Below, piece after piece: positions 1-6,988 of a stretch of 64,000 bases of DNA (the stretch's first letter is position 1; every line of letters starts with the position of its first letter). Position numbers and translations under genes: made by a program. The notes under the pieces were generated by a model. That model did no database searches. It was not told the origin of the DNA and worked only from the letters and a program-made list of their open reading frames with translations. Source of the DNA: JAMLJG01 sp035327585 (GTDB taxonomy: Bacteria > Verrucomicrobiota > Kiritimatiellia > CAIVKH01); NCBI GenBank assembly GCA_035327585.1, contig DAOLDD010000015.1, positions 1-64,000 of the forward strand, given 5' to 3'.

Positions 1-89
1 GGTGGACGCCGCGCTCCGCGCGGCGTTTTCCGTGCGCGGAGCGCCCGGACCACCCCAATCTTGTCGTTATCAAATCGAGACGGTTTATA
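1..89. repeat. TIR/hairpin element (family C), cut by window start
   Basis: Starts with a GC-rich hairpin core (GGTGGACGCCGCGCTC...GGACCACC) followed by an AT-richer tail ending in CGAGACGGTTTATAT. The same ~90 bp recurs at 57421-57510 with few changes. The left end lies outside the window. Bases 90-203, up to the rsmA stop, show no gene. Confidence 0.75.
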
Positions 90-203
90 TGTTGCGCAAA
101 AACGCATTCGTTCAAGTATTCCTGTTCCCCACACATCGGGCAACTGTGGAAGGCGTGGGGTCAAGTTCGGACGTACTCCCCCGACACCTGACCCCCGACA
201 CCA

Positions 204-1013
204 TCATGTCCCCAGCGCATTGGCCAGCCGGACCCACGCGTCGACGGATAGCGTCTCGGGTCGCTGTTGCGGGTCGAGTCCGGCGTTGGCGATCGCGTCG
301 CGGTTTTTCACGAGCGTGCCGAGTTGCTTGCGGCGGTGCTCGAAGCAGCGTTTCACCAGCGCGCGGAACGCGGGCTCGTCGTGGATCGGCGCCGACCGCT
401 CGCGCCGCACCAGCAGGACGATGGCGGACTCCACCTGCGGCACCGGGAAGAAACAGTTTCGCGACACCACCTTGTGCAGCGTCGCGGCGTAGTCGACCTG
501 CGCAAAGACGCTGAGCACGCCGTAGTCCCCGCCGCCCGGCTTCGCGATCATCCGGTCCGCCACCTCGCGCTGCACCGTCACCACCATGCGCTCCGGGCGC
601 GCGGGCGCGTGGCACAGTTCGACGAGGATGCGCGTGCCGACGGAGTAGGGCAGGTTCGCGACGACCTTGTTCAGTCCGCCCGCGAGCCAGCCGTGCAGAT
701 CCACATCCAGCGCGTCCGCGTGCAGCAGCGTAAAATTCGCCGTGCCGCCCAGCGTGCGCACCAGATGCGCATGCAGCATGTCGTCCTTCTCGATCGCCAC
801 CACGCGCCCCGCGCGCTCCAACAGCGGACCCGTCAACACGCCGAGCCCCGGCCCGATTTCGAGCACGGCGTCGTGTTCGGACAGCTCCGCCGCGTCGAGC
901 ATGATGCGCAGCGTGTTGCCGTCGATCAGGAAATTCTGCCCCAGCACGCGGCTCGGTTTAAAATCGAGCCGCTCCAGCAGCGCGCGTACTTCCGTGGGGC
1001 GGGTGAGGTTCAT
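204..1013 (-). CDS. rsmA: 16S rRNA (adenine(1518/1519)-N6) dimethyltransferase RsmA/KsgA
   Basis: Uses S-adenosylmethionine to dimethylate two adjacent adenosines in the last hairpin of 16S rRNA, a late checkpoint of 30S assembly. At 269 aa it has the normal family length. Visible motifs are GQNFL near residue 25, the SAM loop EIGPGLGVLTGPL at 52-64, the acidic IEKD near 75, the adenine-pocket NLPY at 120-123 and FFPVPQVESAIV in the C-terminal half. The ATG at 1013 is preferred because MNLTRPTEVRALLE fits the usual N-terminus. An upstream in-frame start at 1061 would add only residues encoded by a GGTGACC-type microrepeat. It is the last gene of a surA-pdxA-rsmA series, the same order as in E. 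coli. Confidence 0.96.
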   Translation of the reverse strand: MNLTRPTEVRALLERLDFKPSRVLGQNFLIDGNTLRIMLDAAELSEHDAVLEIGPGLGVLTGPLLERAGRVVAIEKDDMLHAHLVRTLGGTANFTLLHADALDVDLHGWLAGGLNKVVANLPYSVGTRILVELCHAPARPERMVVTVQREVADRMIAKPGGGDYGVLSVFAQVDYAATLHKVVSRNCFFPVPQVESAIVLLVRRERSAPIHDEPAFRALVKRCFEHRRKQLGTLVKNRDAIANAGLDPQQRPETLSVDAWVRLANALGT

Positions 1014-1020
1014 GGGGGAG

Positions 1021-1112
1021 GTGATCGGTGACCGGTGACCAGTGATCAGTATGAATACCAAGGGTGCAACCTGATGAGCAGTCCGGTTACCGGATACTGG
1101 TCACTGGTCACC
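1021..1112. repeat. GGTGACC/GGTCACC inverted microrepeat between pdxA and rsmA
   Basis: Short words of the type GGTGACCGGTGACCAGTGAT run from 1026 and return in inverted form (ACTGGTCACTGGTCACCG) at 1095-1112, about 45 bp apart. Together they fill the pdxA-rsmA junction and could fold into a long hairpin. This is one member of the word-like microrepeat class that recurs at 11.57, 20.13, 20.85, 43.26 and 58.28 kb. Confidence 0.7.
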
Positions 1113-2114
1113 GCTCTGACTCCACGGATTCCTCCGCCCCGCGAGCGCGATCGCCCACTTCAACGCCTCCGCCATGCTCGCGGGGTTCGCGCGGTTCTTG
1201 CCGGCGAGCGCGAACGCGGTGCCGTGGTCGGGCGAGGTGCGGACGATCGGCAGGCCGAGCGTGAGGTTCACGCCGGAGTCGAACGCGATCAGTTTCAACG
1301 GCGCGAGCCCCTGGTCGTGGTACATCGCCACCACCGCGTCGTAGTCGCCGGCCGCGGCCTGGTGAAACACCGTGTCGCCCGGCAGCGGGCCGGCCACGCG
1401 CAGTCCACGCTTGCGCAGCCGTTCCACCACCGGCCGGATCACCGCGTCGTCCTCCGTGCCGAGGTCGCCGCCCTCGCCCGCGTGTGGATTCAGCCCGCAG
1501 ACGCCGATGCGCGCGCGCCGTGCGCCGAGCCACGGCAGCGCCTTCGCGGTGAGGTCGATGGCCTCCTCCACGACCGCCGGCGTGAGCGCGGCGGGAACAT
1601 CCTTCAGCGGCAGATGTCGCGTCGCGAGCACCACGCGCAGCGGCCCGCCGAACAGCATCATGCCCACGCGCGTCGCGCCGCAGAGCTCCGCCAGCATCTC
1701 CGTATGCCCCGGTACGTTGATGCCCGCGCGGTGAAACCCTTCCTTGGAAATAGGCGCGGTGACGAGCGCGTCGAGTTGCCCGCGCAGGCACGCGTCCACG
1801 CCCGCGAGAATCCATTCGCCCGCGGCGGCGGACGCGGCGGGATCCAGTTTGCCCGGCTGCCAGCGCAGCGGGAGGTGCGCCGGTGCCCAACAGATGGCGC
1901 GCCCGCTTGGCGGGTCCGCCAGCGATGCGGCGGGCGGTTCGCGCAGCCCAAACCGGCGCGCCTGTTGCGCGAGTACCTTGGGATGGCCGATAAACACAAA
2001 TTGCGTGCCCGCGGGCCAGCGCCGACCGTACACCGCCTTCAGCGCGACCTCCGGCCCGATCCCATTCACGTCGCCGAGCGTAATGCCGACGCGAAACTTT
2101 GTTTTTACAGACAT
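1101..2114 (-). CDS. pdxA: 4-hydroxythreonine-4-phosphate dehydrogenase PdxA
   Basis: NAD-dependent oxidation and decarboxylation of 4-phosphohydroxy-L-threonine in the DXP-dependent pathway to pyridoxal phosphate; cytosolic metal-dependent homodimer. The 337 aa match the family. Motifs in order are GDVNGIGPE (about 14-22), APISKEGFH, GHTEMLAE with a metal-binding His, GLNPHAGEGG, MYHDQGLAPLK and RTSPDHGTAFALAG. The ATG at 2114 sits inside the first half of a TTACAGAC-type repeat (2105-2119), so the second to fifth codons are repeat-derived. Placed between a SurA-like gene and rsmA, a conserved proteobacterial-style order, but separated from the upstream gene by ~320 bp of repeats. Confidence 0.95.
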   Translation of the reverse strand: MSVKTKFRVGITLGDVNGIGPEVALKAVYGRRWPAGTQFVFIGHPKVLAQQARRFGLREPPAASLADPPSGRAICWAPAHLPLRWQPGKLDPAASAAAGEWILAGVDACLRGQLDALVTAPISKEGFHRAGINVPGHTEMLAELCGATRVGMMLFGGPLRVVLATRHLPLKDVPAALTPAVVEEAIDLTAKALPWLGARRARIGVCGLNPHAGEGGDLGTEDDAVIRPVVERLRKRGLRVAGPLPGDTVFHQAAAGDYDAVVAMYHDQGLAPLKLIAFDSGVNLTLGLPIVRTSPDHGTAFALAGKNRANPASMAEALKWAIALAGRRNPWSQSGDQ

Positions 2115-2150
2115 TGGAAGCCCGGAAAAAAGGTTTTACAGACGTTGTAA
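2105..2150. repeat. TTACAGACGTTGTAA pair, 31-bp period (family T, copy 1)
   Basis: A degenerate copy at 2105-2119 and a perfect TTACAGACGTTGTAA at 2136-2150 start exactly 31 bp apart, with an A-run between them. The unit is an inverted repeat, TTACA-N5-TGTAA. The first copy overlaps the pdxA start codon. Confidence 0.75.
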
Positions 2151-2436
2151 ATCGCGGGGCTTTCCCTGCGCTCCGACCCCACCGGCCTTGAGCCGGTGGT
2201 GAAGGAGTTTCGTCCGGCTACCGTGTGGACCCACGCGCACGGACTGCGATCCGGCGCCCGCGCGGGTGCGCGGGCGAAAACGCGCGCGTTTTCGCATCCG
2301 CATCGCGGATGCGCCGGGTCGCGAAATGTGGTGCATGCGTGATGGTAGCCGTAAAACTTTCGCTCCGCCGGCGCGAGGCCGGCGGGGGCGCCTGAAAGCC
2401 GGGCAAAGCGTTCTCCATTCACGGCGTACTCTCGGG
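2115..2436. other. Gene-free stretch between surA-like gene and pdxA
   Basis: These 322 bp hold the second TTACAGAC palindrome (2136-2150) and a complete ~215-bp branched repeat (2176-2390). No credible coding sequence was seen. Open frames on either strand run through the repeat and are not conserved between its copies. Confidence 0.7.
2176..2390 (-). repeat. ~210-bp branched inverted-repeat element (family A, copy 1)
   Basis: The ends are CCCCACCGGCCTTGAGCCGG and its near reverse complement, each able to form its own hairpin. Inside are a GGCTACC/GGTAGCC pair, GGTCGCG-type arms, the palindrome CGAAAACGCGCGCGTTTTCG, a CATCCGC/GCGGATG hairpin and a CCCGCGC/GCGCGGG hairpin. It is inverted relative to the copies at 23096-23304 and 51498-51708. 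Confidence 0.8.
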
Positions 2437-3402
2437 CTAGAACAGCTGCACGAAGTATTTCCGCTTCAGGCGGTCGATCCAGCGGGTGTAGAGGCGTTCG
2501 GCTTCGGCCTGGCGGAGGGACCGTTCGATTTCAGGGCGCACCTCGTCGAACGTGCGCACGCGTTCGGCTTTGCGCTCTTCCACGAGGGCGAGGTATAGCA
2601 CGCCGGGCGTTTCGATGAGGTCGCTGACCTCGCCGGCGGGCAGCGCCTCCAGCGCCGTGCGCAGTTCCGCGCTGAAATCGGTGGGCTCGCGCCAGCCCCA
2701 GTCGCCGCCGGCGGCGGCTTTGCCGTCCTGCGACACCTCGCGGGCGACGTCGGCGAATTCCTCGCCGGCGAGGATGCGTCCGCGCGCGCGGATCGCGAGC
2801 TGGCGCTGTTCCTCGAGCAGGTTGGCGTCGTCTTCCGGGAGGCGCAGGACGATGAGGCGGACTTTGATGCGGGCCGGTTCGCGCCAGTCGGCCAGGCGCG
2901 CGGTGTAGGCGTCCAGCAGGGCGGAGGGGGTGACCTTGATGCGGTCATTGACCTCCTGGCGGCGAAGCAGGGAGACGATGATGCGTTCGCGGACGCGGGT
3001 GCGCCATTCGTCGAGCGTGATCTGTTCCTCGGCAAGCGCGGCGAGGAATTTGGAGCGGTCGTTCTCGAAGCGCTCGAACACGAAATCCTTGATGCGGTCG
3101 TCGACGATGCGGTCGGGGATCTGGCCGCCGAGTTTTTTGAATTCCTCGACGATGAGCGCCTGCTCGATCAGGAGGTCGCGCGCGTTGTTAAAGGCCTCCT
3201 GGCGGCGGCGGGACAACTCCGCGCCGGCGAACTCGTCGCGCATCTGCAGGTCGCCCGCCTGGACGAATTCCAGCACGTCGCCCACGGTGATGACGCGTTC
3301 GTTCACGATCGCGGCATAGCCATCCGCCGGCAGGCCGCCGGTGTTGCCGTGTGCCGTGGCCACCGCGAGCAGGCAAGCCGCTGCTGTTCGTCCAATACGC
3401 AT
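2437..3402 (-). CDS. SurA-like periplasmic peptidyl-prolyl isomerase
   Basis: Probable chaperone/parvulin acting on outer-membrane proteins in the periplasm. From the ATG at 3402 it gives 321 aa, beginning MRIGRTAAACLLAVATAHG, a short signal peptide. Residues ~30-150 resemble the SurA N-terminal chaperone domain (AAIVNERVITVGDVL start; helical, with LLIEQALIVEEFKKLG). Residues ~165-280 form one parvulin rotamase domain (ILAGEEFADVAREVSQDG, GGDWGW, LPAGEVSDLIETPGVLYLALVEER). E. coli SurA has two parvulin domains, so this is a shorter form like PrsA/SurA of other phyla. Longer in-frame starts would overlap the divergent transporter and are rejected. It heads the surA-pdxA-rsmA series. Confidence 0.85.
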   Translation of the reverse strand: MRIGRTAAACLLAVATAHGNTGGLPADGYAAIVNERVITVGDVLEFVQAGDLQMRDEFAGAELSRRRQEAFNNARDLLIEQALIVEEFKKLGGQIPDRIVDDRIKDFVFERFENDRSKFLAALAEEQITLDEWRTRVRERIIVSLLRRQEVNDRIKVTPSALLDAYTARLADWREPARIKVRLIVLRLPEDDANLLEEQRQLAIRARGRILAGEEFADVAREVSQDGKAAAGGDWGWREPTDFSAELRTALEALPAGEVSDLIETPGVLYLALVEERKAERVRTFDEVRPEIERSLRQAEAERLYTRWIDRLKRKYFVQLF

Positions 3403-3501
3403 AAGCCGTTCAGCATGGCACACCGCGCCCGCCGCGGCAAGCGCCTCGACCGGCGGGTGAGCGTTTGATAGGGTCGTCCGGATTCGATCAAAACGATTCA
3501 G

Positions 3502-3510
3502 GGAGGAGGA
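3502..3510 (+). promoter_or_regulatory. Shine-Dalgarno supporting a GTG start
   Basis: The purine run GGAGGAGGA lies 4 nt before the GTG at 3515. It supports that codon over the internal ATGs at 3533 and 3539. Confidence 0.7.
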
Positions 3511-3514
3511 TTCG

Positions 3515-5308
3515 GTGGGTGTGTTGGCGGTCATGGATATGGGCGGCGCGGCGTGGTTTACGCTCGCGTTGATTGCCCTGCTCTTTTGCCTGCTGCTGTT
3601 CACGCGGCTGCCGGCGGATTTCGTGTTCATGGGCGGGCTGAGCGTCCTGTTGCTCACCGGCGTGCTGGATGCGAAGGAGGCGCTGGGCGGATTCGCGTCC
3701 AGCGGGTTGGTCACCGTCGGCGTGCTGTATGTGGTGGTCGCCGGGTTGCAGGAGACCGGCGGGCTCTCGTGGGTGACGCAGCATGTGCTCGGGCGGCCGA
3801 ACGGCTGGCGGCGCGCACAGGTGCGCCTCGTGACGCCGGTGGCGCTGTTGAGCGCGTTCCTGAACAACACGCCGGTGGTGGCGATGTTCATCCCGGTGGT
3901 GACGGAGTGGTGCAACCGCATCCGCGTCCAGCCGTCGCGGTTGCTGATCCCATTGAGCTACGCGTCGATCCTCGGCGGCATGTGCACGTTGATCGGGACG
4001 AGCACGAACCTGGTGGTCGACGGCATGTACCAGCAGCGGTTCGGCGCCGGTGGCCTGTCGATTTTCGAGATCGCGAAACTCGGTGTGCCGTGCGCGCTGG
4101 CGGGCCTGGCCTACATGCTGGTCGCCGGTCGCTGGCTGCTGCCGGAGCGCAAGACGTTGCAGGAGGTGTTCGACAACCCGCGCGAATACACGCTGGAACT
4201 CCAGGTCAGCGCGCACAGTCCGCTGATCGGGAAGAGCATCGAACAGTCGGGCCTGCGGCACCTGCCCGGCGCCTTCCTCGCGGAACTCGTGCGCGGGGAG
4301 CAGGTCTTTTCCGCGGTCACGCCCGATGAACTGCTCGCGGCGGGCGACCGGCTGGTGTTCGTCGGTCACATCGAATCGATCCGCACGCTCTACAACCAGA
4401 AGGGGCTGCAACCCGCGCCCGACCAGTTGTTCAAACTCGACGCGCCGCGCCACCAGCGCATCCTCGTCGAGGCGGTTGTGTCGAACACGTGCCCGCTGCT
4501 CGGCAAGTCGATCCGCGAGGGACGATTCCGGAGCCACTACAACGCCGTCGTTATCGCCGTCGCGCGCAACGGCGAGCGCGTGACCGGGAAGATCGGCGAC
4601 ATCGTGTTGCAGCCCGGCGACACCGTGCTGGTCGAGTCGCACGCCGGGTTCATTCCGCGCCAGCGCGACTCGCGCGATTTCTATCTCATTCGCTCGGTGG
4701 ACGACACATCGCCGCGCCGGTTTGAAAAGGCGCCGTGGGCGTTCGCGATCCTTGTCGGCATGGTGGTCGTCGCGGCGTTGGGCTGGATGACGATGCTCAA
4801 CGCGTCGATCCTCGCCGCGATCCTGATGCTGGCGACCGGGTGCTGCTCGTTTGGGCAGGCGCGGCGCAGCGTGGAGTGGAACGTGCTGCTCGTCATCGCC
4901 GCGGCGCTCGGGTTGGGGCTGGCGATGGAGAAGAGCGGCGCGGCGGCGGGGCTCACGGGGCTGCTGCTCGGGTTCACGGCCGAAAATCCGTGGGCCGCGC
5001 TGGCGATGATTTATCTCGCGACCACGCTGTTGACGGAAATCATCACGAACAACGGCGCGGCGGCGCTGATTTTCCCGATCGCGATGGGCACCGCGGAGCG
5101 GCTCGACGTCAGCCCGATGCCGTTCCTGTTCTGCATCATGATCGGCGCCTCCGCGAGTTTCGCCACGCCCATTGGTTACCAGACCAACCTGATGGTGTTC
5201 GGTCCCGGCGGCTACAAATTCAGCGACTACCTCCGCATCGGCACCCTGATGAACATCCTCGTCGGCATCGTCGCCGTCGCCCTCGCGCCGTGGATCTGGC
5301 CGTTTTAA
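3515..5308 (+). CDS. SLC13/DASS-family anion transporter with two RCK-C domains
   Basis: Inner-membrane Na+- or H+-coupled carrier of the divalent anion:Na+ symporter type; the substrate (sulfate, dicarboxylate or similar) cannot be read from sequence. The 597 aa show N-terminal membrane segments (~12-215), two cytosolic TrkA-C/RCK-C modules at ~224-300 and ~315-392 (each with a SPLIGKSI- or CPLLGKSI-type start), then a second membrane half (~408-595). Family signatures include FLNNTPVVAMFIPVV in the first half, GTSTNLVV, and TEIITNNGAAALIFPIA plus ATPIGYQTNLMVFGPGGYKFSDY in the second: the two SNT-like hairpins. The GTG start is supported by a strong Shine-Dalgarno. Divergently transcribed from the SurA-like gene across 112 bp. 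Confidence 0.9.
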   Translation: MGVLAVMDMGGAAWFTLALIALLFCLLLFTRLPADFVFMGGLSVLLLTGVLDAKEALGGFASSGLVTVGVLYVVVAGLQETGGLSWVTQHVLGRPNGWRRAQVRLVTPVALLSAFLNNTPVVAMFIPVVTEWCNRIRVQPSRLLIPLSYASILGGMCTLIGTSTNLVVDGMYQQRFGAGGLSIFEIAKLGVPCALAGLAYMLVAGRWLLPERKTLQEVFDNPREYTLELQVSAHSPLIGKSIEQSGLRHLPGAFLAELVRGEQVFSAVTPDELLAAGDRLVFVGHIESIRTLYNQKGLQPAPDQLFKLDAPRHQRILVEAVVSNTCPLLGKSIREGRFRSHYNAVVIAVARNGERVTGKIGDIVLQPGDTVLVESHAGFIPRQRDSRDFYLIRSVDDTSPRRFEKAPWAFAILVGMVVVAALGWMTMLNASILAAILMLATGCCSFGQARRSVEWNVLLVIAAALGLGLAMEKSGAAAGLTGLLLGFTAENPWAALAMIYLATTLLTEIITNNGAAALIFPIAMGTAERLDVSPMPFLFCIMIGASASFATPIGYQTNLMVFGPGGYKFSDYLRIGTLMNILVGIVAVALAPWIWPF

Positions 5309-5891
5309 CCCGAATATTTCACCGCGGAGACGCGGAGCGCGCTGAGGAAAACCCGAAATGACGGGAGAATGTCGCAACAAACGACTCCAAGGAAGCGAAT
5401 GCAAACGGTTCAGAACGCATCGCAAGCATTAAGGGACTTGTCGCACCCGTTCTTGCCCTTCTCGGCGGCCTCGGCGTCTCTGCGGTGATGCAATTTCCGG
5501 GTTAGTGGTAATCCCCCTCGTCCTCCTCGTCGTCACGCTCGATTACCCCGCCGGATGCTTGTCATGCGTGGGGGGGGGGCGGGATCGTCCTCGGCTTCGG
5601 CCTCGGCCCCGGAAAATTCGCAAAGGGAACGGTTCCTGGCCGCGCACGCCCGAAAATTCGAGCCTCGGGGAATCTGAACGCGCCCCCCAGTTCCCGAAAG
5701 TTGACGATACCAAGAACGACCCTTTCGCCCCGGTCCATTTACGTTTTCTCCGTCAGTTTCTGTCAGCAGAATGTGGCGCGGGTCAGTACGTTCGGCATGA
5801 GCGGACCCTTGGATTGCGGCTCTGTGAATCGGGGAGGGTCAAAAAAGCCCGCCCGCAATTCAAGGGTACGCTCCATGCCTTGGTTCGGCTG
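5309..5891. other. Gene-free stretch downstream of the transporter
   Basis: 583 bp without a credible gene. 5320-5488 is an inverted-repeat element; 5519-5540 is a CTC/GTC triplet run, followed by a run of ten G at 5570-5579. From ~5600 to 5890 the sequence is unremarkable; frames there show no recognisable protein. Base composition falls towards the lower-GC genes to the right. Confidence 0.6.
5320..5488. repeat. Inverted 'accgcggagacgcgg' element (family F)
   Basis: CACCGCGGAGACGCGGAG at the left end reappears inverted at the right (CTCGGCGTCTCTGCGGTG), bracketing ~130 bp without a gene. The same word, usually CCACGGAGACACGGAGG, occurs at 16.43, 43.05 and as another inverted pair at 57.55-57.65 kb. 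Confidence 0.65.
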
Positions 5892-6164
5892 CTAATCAAC
5901 GTTCTTGATTTCGAGTTCAACACCACCGAGCCACTTGGCCAAACCGTTGTAGATCGCGGCGAAAATCACAAAGAAGATAAAACCCATCAGGCCCATCCAG
6001 ATCGGCCCCAGAGTATAAAGGATTCCAACAACACGCATCTTGCCGCCTCCGAAAATAAGCATCGGAACGCCTATCACGGTGTAGATAAAACCCATCAAGA
6101 CATACATCGCGGTCAGTATTTTACTGGATTGCAGAACGGAGATCCGAATCAGTTGTTTTTTCAT
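5892..6164 (-). CDS. Small two-helix membrane protein (DUF3566-like)
   Basis: A 90-aa protein with two hydrophobic segments, about residues 18-40 and 46-70, joined by a short glycine-rich turn (FGGGKMR). A charged start, MKKQLIRISVLQSSKILTAM, and a polar tail, NGLAKWLGGVELEIKNVD, flank them. The layout resembles small bacterial DUF3566-type membrane proteins, whose function is not known to me. The start is supported by AAGG seven bases upstream of the ATG. Gene and flanks are less GC-rich than the surrounding backbone and share that with the next three genes, suggesting an acquired patch. Confidence 0.75.
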   Translation of the reverse strand: MKKQLIRISVLQSSKILTAMYVLMGFIYTVIGVPMLIFGGGKMRVVGILYTLGPIWMGLMGFIFFVIFAAIYNGLAKWLGGVELEIKNVD

Positions 6165-6305
6165 AATGTACCTTTCGTTGTTTGCGTGTGCTTCATTTGT
6201 TGCCGAACGTCTGCCTTGAGGTTTTGCGAACTCTGGCGCGTTGGGTGCTTTGCAGCCGACGTGCCGCGGGTGAGCAATAACCTCAAAGGGCTGGTTGGGG
6301 CCTCT

Positions 6306-6635
6306 TCATCTCTGAAACATCTCGTTCAGAACCTCCAGAACACGATCACTCGTTGAGTTCTGTAATCTTCCTAGCCGCTTGACGATTCGTTGTTTGTCCA
6401 CGGTTCGTATCTGATCGAGAACGACCTGTCCCTGTACGCTCTGGAAAGTACATTCGACACGAGATGGATAGTTGCGCCCTTTCGAGGTCATCGGAGCGAT
6501 GATGACCGTTCCAATGTGGCGGTTCATTTCGTCTGGTGAGATAATGACACAGGGCCGCGTTTTCTTGATTTCATGGCCAAGGGTTGGGTCCAAAGCCACC
6601 AAGCATACGTCGAATCGGCTTACTTCCATTGCCAT
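6306..6635 (-). CDS. mazF: MazF/PemK-family endoribonuclease toxin
   Basis: Likely cleaves mRNA at short single-stranded sequences and is blocked by the antitoxin encoded just upstream. 109 aa, typical length. Conserved features are RFDVCLVALDPTLGHEIKKTRPCVIIS near the start (beta1-beta2 with the RP(C/A)VI motif), APMTSK with the catalytic-region Thr/Ser in the middle, and QVVLDQIRTVDKQRI (the usual DQIRTVD motif) near 72-86. The start ATGGCAATG overlaps the 3' end of mazE by 16 nt, so the two are translationally linked. Confidence 0.92.
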   Translation of the reverse strand: MAMEVSRFDVCLVALDPTLGHEIKKTRPCVIISPDEMNRHIGTVIIAPMTSKGRNYPSRVECTFQSVQGQVVLDQIRTVDKQRIVKRLGRLQNSTSDRVLEVLNEMFQR

Positions 6636-6874
6636 TCCTCGTCGTCGAATCGAGCGCGTAGAGGTGTTGAATCAAGAAGCGCATCATCTTTTAGCCGAGC
6701 CATTTGCGCGAAAGAGCGTTCCCATCCTTGACGCGCTTGTTGAGGGGCTCGAATGATGATGGCGTTATCGCGGACATCCATCTCGATTTCTTCGGATAGC
6801 CCGCACTGCTCGATAAGGGGTTTCGGTATCCGAACTCCGCGCGAGTTGCCGATGGGTATGAGCGTGGTTTTCAT
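6620..6874 (-). CDS. mazE: MazE/AbrB-family antitoxin
   Basis: 84-aa antitoxin: an N-terminal swapped-hairpin AbrB DNA-binding domain (MKTTLIPIGNSRGVRIPKP, residues 1-19, the diagnostic GNSxGVRIPK motif) and an acidic C-terminal tail (LDSTPLRARFDDEEWQWK) that should wrap around the toxin. First gene of the mazEF operon. A perfect 8+8 bp palindrome lies between the -35 and -10 boxes immediately upstream, in keeping with known MazE autoregulation. Confidence 0.93.
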   Translation of the reverse strand: MKTTLIPIGNSRGVRIPKPLIEQCGLSEEIEMDVRDNAIIIRAPQQARQGWERSFAQMARLKDDALLDSTPLRARFDDEEWQWK

Positions 6875-6880
6875 GCGGAC

Positions 6881-6909
6881 ACTGTAATCACTATGTGATT
6901 ACTTGTCAA
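6881..6909 (-). promoter_or_regulatory. mazEF promoter with nested palindromic operator
   Basis: Reading the minus strand, TTGACA (6904-6909) and TACAGT (6881-6886) are separated by exactly 17 bp, a good sigma-70 promoter. GTAATCAC-TAT-GTGATTAC (6884-6902) is a perfect inverted repeat that covers the spacer and touches the -10. The ATG of mazE begins 7 bp beyond the -10. Bound MazE would block RNA polymerase directly. Confidence 0.8.
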
Positions 6910-6988
6910 TATCGATTACGCCCCAACGACCACCCTCAGGGGCGCGGCGCTTCGCCGCGTCCTCCTGGAGGGCTATGTTGTGCATCTT

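Noticed and set aside
3403..3921. N-terminal extension of the SurA-like protein by 173 residues
   Set aside because: It would overlap the divergent transporter gene and precede the signal peptide; the ATG at 3402 gives a normal signal sequence.
6165..6305. Integron attC-like site after mazF (a TTGAGGTT...AACCTCAA stem and a GTTGGGT word)
   Set aside because: No matching RYYYAAC core on the other side and no integrase or further cassettes; only a weak imperfect stem.
5505..6356. Plus-strand open frame spanning the gap and the small membrane gene
   Set aside because: Starts in a low-complexity region and runs antisense to two real genes; no recognisable domain.
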